From: Phormidesmis priestleyi
GTDB taxonomy: Bacteria > Cyanobacteriota > Cyanobacteriia > Phormidesmidales > Phormidesmidaceae
Length of the DNA stretch: 15,519 nt
NCBI GenBank assembly: GCA_003242115.1
Contig: QBMP01000076.1
Coordinates: 1 to 15,519 of the forward strand
Direction: 5' to 3'
Of the stretch, positions 7,936 through 14,961 are shown piece after piece (the first letter of the stretch is position 1; the number at the start of each line of letters is the position of its first letter). The notes below the pieces were generated by a model. It saw only the letters and a list, made by a program, of their open reading frames with translations, was not told the origin of the DNA and did not search any database. A program made the position numbers and the translations under genes.

Positions 7936-7955
7936 TTGGGAACCGTTTGTAGGCT

Positions 7956-9779
7956 CTAAGTGACCAAACAGGGCGCGGCTATAGCTGGCGCGCGCGATCG
8001 CTGAGCTAGCTGAAACGGCACAATTGAGAACATTTTGTCCGCCTGATGTAGCTGCAAAAGTTCTTGGGCTACGTTTTCGTAGTAGGTGCTAGGGGGCGGG
8101 GTGAGCGATCGCCGAAAGCGAGAAAGCAGCCGATGCAAGCTCAGCACCAGCCATTCACCTTCAGCGAAAAAGCCCTGCATATCTTCGTGATTGCGATTGT
8201 GCATCCACATTAGAATGCAGGCTATAGCCGCATGTAAATGGCAGTACTGCTTGGCGAGTTCAAAGCTCTCAAACGACTGATCGTGGCCATGCTCAAACGC
8301 TGACTGAGTAATCAGCGCATCTTGCGCATTGATCTCTTCTAAAATGACTTTCCCAAGTTCTATCACCTGGGAAAGTACCGCTTGGTTTACAGGCTGACTG
8401 GACATAGACTGACCAGATCCCTGCCAAGCTTCGAGATCAGCTAAAGTGCTCTCCAGCCCCTGCATCACATCGTCAGCCCCTCGGCTAAATAGCTCTAGCC
8501 GGTTAGGCTCGAACGGCGGCAGACTCTGATCGAGTGAAAAGCTCTGAGCCAAGCGAACCTTGAGCGCCGCTAGCTGATCGGGCTTTTGGCGAATCCGCAA
8601 ACGAGCTTTCGCTAGCTGCCGACGCTGCAAAATCAGCGCATGTAAATTCACCACTGAGCTGCCGTCAAACATACTGATGATGGCACTGTCTCGAAGCGCC
8701 TTTTGAAAGACCCCTGAATCGTGCTCATCGCGCATATAAAACCGTGACCCCAGCACGACTGAGGTCTCTTTCATCACCTGTTCTAGCGTTACTGGAACAA
8801 AATATTTGTCCACCGCTGACCAAACGCTGAACTGGTCAGTCGCAACATGAAAACCTCTAGCTGCGCCAATATTTACACAATCGCAAATGAGCATATCCAC
8901 AAAGGCATTCGTCAGCGTGCGCCGCGCGTGGGGCATATCAATCACGGTTTTGCCATAGAGCTGACGATTCACCGCAAAATTAAGCGTTGTGCGCATTGTG
9001 GTATCTGCCGCCCCTTGAGAAAAAGCAGCGCACAGCGCCCGCGTAATTTGAAAACCCTTTAAGCCCAGCTCTAGCCCATGACCTTCCGGGCCTAGCAGCA
9101 TCCTGTCAGGAATAAAGCAGTCACTAAAGCCAATGCCGCTCATATCGGCAGCGCGAATGCCGTGGGTTTTAATCTTGGGCAGGTTGTAATACTGACTCGG
9201 CTCAAGGTATTGTTTCTCCACCATAAATAGCGAAAGCCCTCGATTGCCACCATCGGGATCGGTGCGCGCTAGCACATAAGTCACGCCCGAAATAGTCGCT
9301 CGATTAATTGGCCACTTCTCGCCATTCAGCAAATAGCCGCCTGCAACCTTAGTCGCCGTCACTCCGCCACCGACCAAATCACTCCCATGCTCACGCTCAG
9401 AATAGGCCAAACACATAGCTGTATGGTCTTCACTCATGAGCTGAGAGAGCGTTTGCTTTTGCTCATCGCTGCCTGCCATCCAGGTCAAAAAAGACCAGAA
9501 CAGCGTGGTAAACGCAATCGAGATATTTAGATCGCGGCGAGCTAATACCCGCACAAAGGCCACAAATTCCTCAAAAGATGTGAACTTACCGCCACACTCA
9601 GTCGGAATGTAATAATTTTGCAGACCCCAGCTATACAGCCAAGCAATTTCGTCATGCGGAAACTGCTCAGCTTCGTCTAACTCAGCAGTGCGCTGAAAAG
9701 ACATCAGACTCTCGACCTGATGAGGATTGCCTAAAGCCTGCTCTAACTGCTCTGCGAGTTGGTATTGCGCTAATGTCAT
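7956..9779 (-). CDS. Acyl-CoA-dehydrogenase-like flavoprotein, probably acting on acyl-ACP
   Basis: This 607-residue protein has an acyl-CoA dehydrogenase core (about 1-390) and a helical C-terminal extension of about 200 residues. Core signs are CLAYSEREHGSDL (123-135), the counterpart of the usual A-x-TEP-x-AGSD flavin-binding strand, YLLNGEKWPINRA (149-161), NRQLYGKTVIDMPHAR (271-286) and FDGSSVVNLHALI (371-383). The last aligns with the usual YEGTSEI-type motif, whose Glu is the catalytic base in many members; here it is Asp372. Such enzymes introduce an alpha,beta double bond using FAD. Between a FAAL and an ACP, the likely substrate is a fatty acyl-ACP, as proposed for lipid side chains of ramoplanin-type lipopeptides. 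A strong GGGAGG lies 5 nt before the ATG. The 46-bp gap after the ligase and 81-bp gap before the ACP support one operon. Whether it is a dehydrogenase, an oxidase or has lost activity is open. Confidence 0.88.
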   Translation of the reverse strand: MTLAQYQLAEQLEQALGNPHQVESLMSFQRTAELDEAEQFPHDEIAWLYSWGLQNYYIPTECGGKFTSFEEFVAFVRVLARRDLNISIAFTTLFWSFLTWMAGSDEQKQTLSQLMSEDHTAMCLAYSEREHGSDLVGGGVTATKVAGGYLLNGEKWPINRATISGVTYVLARTDPDGGNRGLSLFMVEKQYLEPSQYYNLPKIKTHGIRAADMSGIGFSDCFIPDRMLLGPEGHGLELGLKGFQITRALCAAFSQGAADTTMRTTLNFAVNRQLYGKTVIDMPHARRTLTNAFVDMLICDCVNIGAARGFHVATDQFSVWSAVDKYFVPVTLEQVMKETSVVLGSRFYMRDEHDSGVFQKALRDSAIISMFDGSSVVNLHALILQRRQLAKARLRIRQKPDQLAALKVRLAQSFSLDQSLPPFEPNRLELFSRGADDVMQGLESTLADLEAWQGSGQSMSSQPVNQAVLSQVIELGKVILEEINAQDALITQSAFEHGHDQSFESFELAKQYCHLHAAIACILMWMHNRNHEDMQGFFAEGEWLVLSLHRLLSRFRRSLTPPPSTYYENVAQELLQLHQADKMFSIVPFQLAQRSRAPAIAAPCLVT

Positions 9780-9784
9780 GAATG

Positions 9785-9790
9785 CCTCCC
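9785..9790 (-). promoter_or_regulatory. Strong ribosome-binding site of dehydrogenase gene
   Basis: GGGAGG on the minus strand sits 5 nt before the ATG at 9779, within a purine-rich leader following the FAAL stop codon. It is the clearest Shine-Dalgarno in the operon and fixes the start. It suggests that the dehydrogenase is translated independently of the broken ligase frame upstream. Confidence 0.7.
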
Positions 9791-9825
9791 TTTTTTAATC
9801 CCTTTCCTTAATCTCTTTTTCAATC

Positions 9826-10842
9826 CTATTGATGGCTTAGCTTTTGCACCAAGGACTCGACCTCGTTTTGCAGACTGCGTACCTTCGCGGTGAGTCGAGG
9901 GTTTTCGCTCCAGTCGGCAAGGACTTCTAGCTCACCTGCCAAAAAGCTCGCTTTACACTTGCGCCGCTGAATTTTACCGCTTGAGGTTTTGAGCACGTTG
10001 CCTGATTTTACGAGGGCCACTGCATACACTTGCAGCTCATGGGCTTCCGAAATAGCCTGACGAATTTCAGCGATTAGCTCCTCAGCCTCTAGGCTCTGCT
10101 GATGCTGCCGCTCAATTTCTTGCACCACAACTAGCTGCTCTTCACCGTCTTCAATAATAGAAAAGCATGCACCGTAATCAGGTCGCATGGCCGGGGCAGT
10201 TTGCTGCACTGTCCACTCAATGTCTTGAGGGTAGTGATTGGTGCCGCGAATAATAATCAGATCTTTGATGCGGCCAGTGATGTAAAGTTCGCCGTTTTGC
10301 AGAAAGCCTAAATCGCCGGTTCGCAGATAGCGCATGGCTCCTTCTTTGGCAATTTGCGCTTCAAAGGTTTCTCGGGTGGCATCGGGCCGTTGCCAGTAGC
10401 CATGCGCAACGCCAGGATCATTCACCCAAATTTCACCAATTTCAGCAGCAGCGCAGCGCTCTAGCGTATCGGGATTGACGATGGCAACACTCGTTTCACA
10501 GACCAAGGTGCCGCAGCTAACGGCTTCTCGAATGTAAGCAGTATTGAGGGTGTCTGCATCAGCTGCCACCACTTTGCCCTGCTCTAGTTCGCTGGCGGCT
10601 AGCTGTAAAATCACGGGCGCTCGGCCAACCGAAGTAGAAGAAACTAGCAGGGTCGCTTCTGCTAAACCGTAAGCGGGCGAAAAGCTTTCCCACTTAAATC
10701 CGTAGTCTGCAAAAGCTGCGTAAAAGTCGCGCATAACTCGCGGATTTATAGGTTCGGCGGCGTTGCCTGCGCTGAGCCAGTCGCTGAGATCTAAGCCTTC
10801 GCGCTGGGCGGGTTTAATGACGAACGCAGAGGTCGTAGGCAA
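9826..10842 (-). CDS. Fatty acyl-AMP ligase, C-terminal part (frameshifted)
   Basis: This frame carries the second half of a fatty acyl-AMP ligase whose first half is in another frame immediately upstream. Numbering is from the first possible TTG (10842), which is likely not a real start because it lies inside the coding sequence of the other half. It holds LDLSDWLSAGNAAEPI (17-32), the adenylation motif YGLAEATLLVSS (58-69), GYWQRPDATRETF (148-160), RTGDLGFLQNGELYITGR (174-191), IIIRGTNHYPQDIE (196-209, the form typical of FAALs) and SSGKIQRRKCK (287-297), with the catalytic Lys290 of the swinging C-terminal domain. Everything up to the stop looks intact. The missing N-terminal part means that it cannot be a full enzyme unless joined. 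A short coiled-coil-like tail (about 312-336) follows. It ends 46 bp before the dehydrogenase gene. Confidence 0.85.
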   Translation of the reverse strand: MPTTSAFVIKPAQREGLDLSDWLSAGNAAEPINPRVMRDFYAAFADYGFKWESFSPAYGLAEATLLVSSTSVGRAPVILQLAASELEQGKVVAADADTLNTAYIREAVSCGTLVCETSVAIVNPDTLERCAAAEIGEIWVNDPGVAHGYWQRPDATRETFEAQIAKEGAMRYLRTGDLGFLQNGELYITGRIKDLIIIRGTNHYPQDIEWTVQQTAPAMRPDYGACFSIIEDGEEQLVVVQEIERQHQQSLEAEELIAEIRQAISEAHELQVYAVALVKSGNVLKTSSGKIQRRKCKASFLAGELEVLADWSENPRLTAKVRSLQNEVESLVQKLSHQ

Positions 10843-11725
10843 AGTTGGGGGCCTGACTGTGGGTGGCTCCGTATTTTTGGATGGCTTGAAGCCAGCGTAA
10901 GGGGCGCTTGACGAAGGCCAGAGGGGCCATGATGTAGCAGGGTGCGCCGTTGTACAGCGGCTGAATCAGCCCTTCTACCAGGCCGTAGTCGTGAAAGTAG
11001 GGCATCCAGGTGACGGTGGGGCCAGTAGGGTGGTAGCCGCAGCCCCTTTGTAAGTAGTCGGAGTGGTGCAGCAGGTTATAGTGGCTGAGCATCACGCCTT
11101 TGGGCGTAGAGGTAGAGCCTGATGTGTATTGCAAGTAGGCCAGTACGTCTTTGTCGATTTGGGGATCTTGCCAGTCTTTAGCCAGGGCTAAATCGACGGT
11201 TTCGGTATCGATCCAGCGCATCGCTGCAAATTCAGGGAAGTCGAGGCCGCTTGATTGAATGAGTTCGATAATGTGGGCGTTGCTTAGAACGATGGTGGCT
11301 GCGGCGTCTTTGATGATTTCGCGCAGTCGGGGCAGGGTGCGCTTCATCCGGCCTGCATCAGGGGGGGGTACGGGAATGGCAATCACGCCTGCGTAAAGGC
11401 TGGCGCAAAAGGCCGCAACGACTTCTATGCCTTGGGGATAGAGCAGTAGGGCGCGATCGCCTTTCGTCTCTTGTTGCTGAAGTAATGCTGCGATCGCGCG
11501 CGCCCACTGATCTAGCTCGGCGTAGGTATAGGCTGCACCTTCTCTTTTGCCATCAACTAAAAACTGGTAGGCCAGATCATTGGGCTGCGTTTTAGCCCGA
11601 TGCTGAAGCAGCTCTATCAGCGTAGAGAATTGAGCACGTTGGTGATGAGTACTGTCTGGGGCAGTTTGGGTTTGGGCAGTTTGAGGCGGAGAATAAACCA
11701 TCGCTAGCAACCGAGAAAGAGTCAA
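10814..11725 (-). CDS. Fatty acyl-AMP ligase, N-terminal part (frameshifted)
   Basis: This 303-residue frame is the first half of a fatty acyl-AMP ligase, which activates a free fatty acid as acyl-AMP and loads it onto a carrier protein. Signs are FSTLIELLQHRAKTQPNDLA (33-52), TYAELD (67-72), the ATP-binding loop YTSGSTSTPKG (200-210), LSHYNLLHHSDYL (213-225), TWMPYFHDYGLVEGL (239-253) and SQAPNFAYDLCVR (290-302), where it stops abruptly at His-TAA. Family members continue past CVR, and here the continuation is in the +1 frame. Joined, the two parts give about 630 residues, a normal length. TTG at 11725 is the first start; ATG at 11701 (codon 9) is an alternative and neither has a clear Shine-Dalgarno. 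It is the first gene of the minus-strand operon. Its place and role match DltA in the Dlt comparison. Treat both halves as one gene, either disrupted or wrongly sequenced. Confidence 0.87.
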   Translation of the reverse strand: MTLSRLLAMVYSPPQTAQTQTAPDSTHHQRAQFSTLIELLQHRAKTQPNDLAYQFLVDGKREGAAYTYAELDQWARAIAALLQQQETKGDRALLLYPQGIEVVAAFCASLYAGVIAIPVPPPDAGRMKRTLPRLREIIKDAAATIVLSNAHIIELIQSSGLDFPEFAAMRWIDTETVDLALAKDWQDPQIDKDVLAYLQYTSGSTSTPKGVMLSHYNLLHHSDYLQRGCGYHPTGPTVTWMPYFHDYGLVEGLIQPLYNGAPCYIMAPLAFVKRPLRWLQAIQKYGATHSQAPNFAYDLCVRH

Positions 11726-12139
11726 TCGAGCAGTGCTTCTAAAGCACTTTTTAAGGCCCTATGGGCTGCTCATATTGACAGATGTACACTGAGAGAGTTG
11801 GGAGAATGTTTGAATTGAGACCGCTTATCTAAATAGAGCTGAACAAAACCAAAGATGATTGCATCACCCTCTACGAAAGAATACTGACACACTCGTTCTC
11901 TAAAAAAAAACGGCTGCGCGATCGCTTTACATAAAAAACAAGCTTTTACATTGTCTTTATGAATAGATTTAGTGCTTGTGCATTTCCAAATAACATTAGC
12001 CGACGCACCAATACCTGCTTTAGATTTCCCAAGCATGAAACGCCCATAACCTCGGATTCTGTCCCGCCAATACGTCGATTCACTAATGCAGTCAGCAATG
12101 CAATCAGTGTGACAAAAGCCCTGTGAGTGAGGACTTTCT
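11726..12139. other. 414-bp divergent promoter region between FAAL operon and PPTase
   Basis: This spacer must hold the promoters of the minus-strand acyl operon and of the plus-strand transferase. It is AT-richer than its flanks and contains one HIP1 site near 11918. It also has a run of nine A at 11902-11910, a perfect inverted repeat at 11732-11748, and a near-direct repeat GCTTTACAT (11924-11932) / GCTTTTACAT (11942-11951). A minus-strand reading frame (11770-12153) spans it, but it looks non-coding: it is Cys-rich without recognisable motif and overlaps the start of the transferase gene. I could not assign a convincing -35/-10 pair. Confidence 0.5.
11732..11748. promoter_or_regulatory. 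Inverted repeat just upstream of FAAL start, possible operator
   Basis: AGTGCTT and AAGCACT form perfect 7-bp arms around 3 nt, 7 bp upstream of the TTG start of the FAAL. On the plus strand it runs into TTTT and so resembles a small terminator, but no plus-strand gene ends here. A repressor site or a 5'-leader hairpin of the operon is more sensible. No factor can be named. Confidence 0.35.
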
Positions 12140-12877
12140 ATGAATGATGACATTCAAGTTTGGCAAATTCCGCTTCAGGTGAGCTTAAAAACAGTTGATG
12201 GCTATTTAGCCTGTCTTGGCGAAGATGAAATCTTAAGGGCTAATCGCTTCAAGTTTCCTGATGATAGGCGTCGTTTTGTGGTGGCTAGAGGCGCTTTACG
12301 ACATCTGCTAGGCAACCACATAGGGAAAGCACCGGCTGGCATCGAGTTCGGCTACGGCGAATACGGTAAACCTTTTGTCAGACAAGCCTTTACAGCACAA
12401 TTGGGGCCAGCGGGTTCTTTGGATATTCTGCCTCACGAGGCTTTTCAATTTAACCTTTCTCACTCAGGTGACCTGGCCGTATGTGGGCTGGGTCGTCATC
12501 GAAAAATAGGCATTGACATCGAAAAAATTAGGTCTATCGGTCGGCTAGAAATGATGATGGAGCGCTGCTTATCAGCGGCTGAACAAGTACTGGTGAAAGC
12601 GGCGCGGCTAGAAGATCAATCCCAACTGTTCTTAGAATATTGGACTTGTAAAGAGGCTTACTTGAAGGCGACTGGACTAGGCTTAACTCAATCTATGCAG
12701 AGAGTTGAGATAGCAGCTTCGCGACTGGTTCACGTTCCAGACGATTGTGCAGAGGGCTGGCAGCTGCATTCAATAGCGGTGCCTGAAGGCTATATTGCGG
12801 CTTTGGTTGTAGCAGGGACAGCAGACACTAGGACAGACGTTCCAGTTAAGGCGTGGTCGCATCCTGATTTCGCCTGA
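12140..12877 (+). CDS. 4'-phosphopantetheinyl transferase, Sfp/HetI type
   Basis: This 245-residue enzyme should transfer the 4'-phosphopantetheine arm of coenzyme A onto the conserved Ser of carrier proteins, making holo-ACP in the cytoplasm. Motifs are EILRANRFKFPDDRRRFVVA (30-49), FGYGEYGKPF (70-79), FNLSHSGDLAVCG (104-116), GIDIEKI (124-130) with the Mg-binding Asp126 and Glu128, and LEYWTCKEAYLKATGLGL (165-182) with Glu172. Length and motif order are those of Sfp-type enzymes, called HetI-like in cyanobacteria. The ATG is preceded by GAGG with 7-nt spacing. It is divergent from the acyl operon that encodes a carrier protein, so that ACP is a natural client. Cyanobacteria often have a single such enzyme serving all carriers, so it may also be the general one. 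Its last 32 bp overlap tail-to-tail with the next gene. Confidence 0.93.
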   Translation: MNDDIQVWQIPLQVSLKTVDGYLACLGEDEILRANRFKFPDDRRRFVVARGALRHLLGNHIGKAPAGIEFGYGEYGKPFVRQAFTAQLGPAGSLDILPHEAFQFNLSHSGDLAVCGLGRHRKIGIDIEKIRSIGRLEMMMERCLSAAEQVLVKAARLEDQSQLFLEYWTCKEAYLKATGLGLTQSMQRVEIAASRLVHVPDDCAEGWQLHSIAVPEGYIAALVVAGTADTRTDVPVKAWSHPDFA

Positions 12878-13931
12878 TCATAATGACGGATTTGACCGGG
12901 CGTTGAACGGGCTGGCCTTCTGCATCTAGTTTGCCCAGGTAGGTTTGCCCGTCGTAGTACAGGGAGGATGAGCTGCCGCCGTCCAGGTTGAGCAGTTGGG
13001 TTGCGCCGAGAGAGGTGGCAAATTCGGTGAGGTCAGCTAGCGTCATGCCAGTTGCGATTTGACTATTGGCTTGACTGGTGGCTTGATCGTTGGCTTGATC
13101 GTTGGGCAGGTTAGTGCGCTGGGAAACCATGATTAGGAGCAGGGTGCCATCGGGGCGAATCGCTAGGGCACTTCTGGCATTGGGCTGCACACTGCCAATG
13201 GCATCGCGGATTAGGGTGCCATTCTCGTCGCCATTTTCATAGTCAGTGAACGCCTCGGTGAAAGCGGTATCTTTTGGCAAAAGCTGCGGGCCAGCGCCGA
13301 GAGCTGTTTCAGTTTCGCAACCGCTAGGTGAAACGGCATCGTGGGGCGCAATATCATAGCGAATTTGGGCTGAACCAGGGTCTAACCCTTGGGCTAAACC
13401 CTGGCAGCGATAGACGCGAAACTCAGAGCGGTTCAAAATTTGGGGTAGATAGGCTTGAAGATTGGGGTTGCCGGTCAGCCTTTCGTTGTTAGCCGGATCG
13501 CCGACTGATTGGCCTTGAGAGATGAGATGCGAGGTTGTTTTGCCGTTTTGTGGGTCAAAGAAGCCGCCATTGATGACGGCTAGGGCGTTATTTTGCTGGG
13601 CGAAGTCTGTAACTGTTGCGAGGTTGGGGGTGGTTGCGATCGCAACCGGCACACCAACGTCAACGCTCACCACATGAACAGTAGCTTGCGGCAGATCGTA
13701 TGTCTGATAGTGAGTGGAAGGTTGGCTAAGGGACACAGATAAATTATCTGACGAATGATTGGATGAATTACCTGAAGTCAGCGGGTTTTGAGGCGGATTA
13801 GCCTTTTCAAAAACTGAGCGGGTTCTAGCAGGTTTAGCTAAGTACAAAAAGGCGACGCCAGCACCCAAGGCAATCCCAAAGACAAGTGGCATCCACAAAT
13901 AAAGTGCTTTGAAGTTTTTATCCGGCAGCAT
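12846..13931 (-). CDS. Phosphodiester glycosidase family (NAGPA/DUF2233) envelope protein
   Basis: This 361-residue protein has an N-terminal membrane anchor or signal segment (about 10-32), a low-complexity Ser/Asn-rich linker (about 45-72) and a NAGPA-like domain. Domain motifs are ALAVINGGFFDPQNGKTTS (116-134), RDAIGSVQPNARSALAIRPDG (242-262) and the signature LLNLDGGSSSSLYYDG (313-328). Relatives include the human enzyme that uncovers mannose-6-phosphate tags and bacterial proteins linked to exopolysaccharide or wall-glycan turnover. The reaction here is unknown. An in-frame 12-bp tandem repeat gives a (N/T)-(D/S)-Q-A run at about 277-291. The ATG overlaps the end of the upstream glycosyltransferase by 14 bp, so translation is probably coupled. 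Its 3' end overlaps the convergent transferase gene. A role outside the cytoplasmic membrane on a glycan is inferred from anchor and neighbours. Confidence 0.85.
   Translation of the reverse strand: MLPDKNFKALYLWMPLVFGIALGAGVAFLYLAKPARTRSVFEKANPPQNPLTSGNSSNHSSDNLSVSLSQPSTHYQTYDLPQATVHVVSVDVGVPVAIATTPNLATVTDFAQQNNALAVINGGFFDPQNGKTTSHLISQGQSVGDPANNERLTGNPNLQAYLPQILNRSEFRVYRCQGLAQGLDPGSAQIRYDIAPHDAVSPSGCETETALGAGPQLLPKDTAFTEAFTDYENGDENGTLIRDAIGSVQPNARSALAIRPDGTLLLIMVSQRTNLPNDQANDQATSQANSQIATGMTLADLTEFATSLGATQLLNLDGGSSSSLYYDGQTYLGKLDAEGQPVQRPVKSVIMIRRNQDATTP
13059..13106. repeat. In-frame 12-bp tandem repeat within glycosidase-family gene
   Basis: Four 12-bp units on the plus strand run TTGACTATTGGC, TTGACTGGTGGC, TTGATCGTTGGC and TTGATCGTTGGG, without gaps. 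Because 12 bp is four codons the frame is kept, giving the tetrapeptide-like run N-D-Q-A / N-D-Q-A / T-S-Q-A / N-S-Q in a loop before the signature motif. Confidence 0.8.
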
Positions 13932-14961
13932 TGCGTACTTTCTCGCTGTAATCTTTGGGGCGCATTTGGCGAAAGCCTTGAAAGGCGAGCTGTCTGACCC
14001 AGGCTGGTAAGTACGATAGCACTTGGCCGACTCTGGCTCGATTTGAAAGGGTACTAGCGTTTTTAAGCTCGGTGATCAGGGCTCTGCCTCGCTGGGTTTC
14101 GCCTTTTTCTATCAGACGCATGGCTAGCACCTGCTTCAGGCCGTGCAGCTTAGTGATCCGGGCCTGCTCTAGATCAGGGCGCTCAGGAAAGCGGTAGCTC
14201 GCTAAGCAAAAAGATTTGGCGGTGAGGAAGTGGATATCTTGTCTGAGGCTGGTTTGACCACCGTGAAAGCGGTATTCCATCAGGCGTTCGGGAATGAAAT
14301 AGGCGCTTTGATTTGCCAGAGCGCAGCGCACTAATAGATCAAAATCCTCGCAGCCATCGGCCTCAAATCTCATGAAGTCTACGGCCTGTAGGCTGCTTTT
14401 GCGAAAGAGCGATGAGCCGACCTGTAAGCTTTGGTGCAAGAAGGTTTCGGATAGCAAATCATCAATCACACCGCGCCCTAGCCGATCTTTTCCCCATTTA
14501 GCTGAATTGGCGTCCGTGGCGGCAAAGTCGCGTTCGTTGCGGGCGTTGATAATCCAGTGATCTGAGCAGACAAAATCGACCTGCGGCTGATGATCCAGAA
14601 TGGCGACGGCTTTTTCTAAAAAGGTGGGGGTGAGAGCGTCGTCGTCATCGAATTTGATGAAGTATTCGCCTTGGGCCGCTTCGTAGCCAGAGCGCATGTT
14701 GCGGCTGCGCTGAATGTTTTGCGGGTGGCGCAGATAGCGGATGCGCGGATCTGACCACTGGCTAACGACGGTAGAAGTATGGTCAGGCGAGGCATCGTCA
14801 CAGATGATCAGCTCAAAATTTGAGTAGGTTTGACTGAGAACACTGGCGACGGCATAGGGCAAAATATCAGCGCGGTTGTAAGTAGGGATGCAAACGCTGA
14901 CTTTAGGTGAGGGAGGAAGCGATGGCTGGGAGAAGGAAACGGGAGCAGGTTCATTAGACAC
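13918..14961 (-). CDS. Glycosyltransferase family 2
   Basis: This 347-residue GT-A glycosyltransferase should transfer a sugar from a nucleotide-sugar donor in the cytoplasm, probably for a surface polysaccharide or glycolipid. The catalytic domain begins at about residue 20. It shows VSVCIPTYNRADILPYAVAS (21-40), SQTYSNFELIICDDASPDHT (43-62) with the nucleotide-binding Asp pair D55/D56, and EYFIKFDDDDAL (99-110) with the metal-binding acidic motif. VCSDHWII (131-138) and ADGCEDFDLLVRC (about 200-212) follow as acceptor-side segments. No membrane helix is evident. The start is GTG; no ATG occurs before the catalytic core, so this choice is reasonable. The stop overlaps the ATG of the next gene by 14 bp. 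Acceptor and sugar cannot be told from sequence. Confidence 0.9.
   Translation of the reverse strand: MSNEPAPVSFSQPSLPPSPKVSVCIPTYNRADILPYAVASVLSQTYSNFELIICDDASPDHTSTVVSQWSDPRIRYLRHPQNIQRSRNMRSGYEAAQGEYFIKFDDDDALTPTFLEKAVAILDHQPQVDFVCSDHWIINARNERDFAATDANSAKWGKDRLGRGVIDDLLSETFLHQSLQVGSSLFRKSSLQAVDFMRFEADGCEDFDLLVRCALANQSAYFIPERLMEYRFHGGQTSLRQDIHFLTAKSFCLASYRFPERPDLEQARITKLHGLKQVLAMRLIEKGETQRGRALITELKNASTLSNRARVGQVLSYLPAWVRQLAFQGFRQMRPKDYSEKVRNAAG

Noticed and set aside
10814..10842. Programmed frameshift in the FAAL
   Set aside because: The junction CGT-CAT-TAA is not a known +1 slippery site such as the prfB type, and the residue spacing fits missing bases better. A mutation or sequencing error is more likely.
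7578..11725. Loading part of a PKS/NRPS cluster
   Set aside because: FAAL-ACP-dehydrogenase sets do start lipopeptides, but no ketosynthase, condensation or other adenylation domain appears in the window and the next genes are an MBOAT and an SGNH protein. It remains possible if a partner lies elsewhere in the genome.
11732..11752. Rho-independent terminator on the plus strand
   Set aside because: The hairpin plus T-run has the right look, but it is small and no plus-strand gene ends before it. Its place upstream of the FAAL start makes an operator or leader hairpin more sensible.
11770..12153. 127-codon minus-strand frame upstream of the FAAL
   Set aside because: It overlaps the start of the well-supported transferase gene, has no recognisable domain, is oddly Cys-rich and has no ribosome-binding site that I can see. 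It is best treated as spacer.
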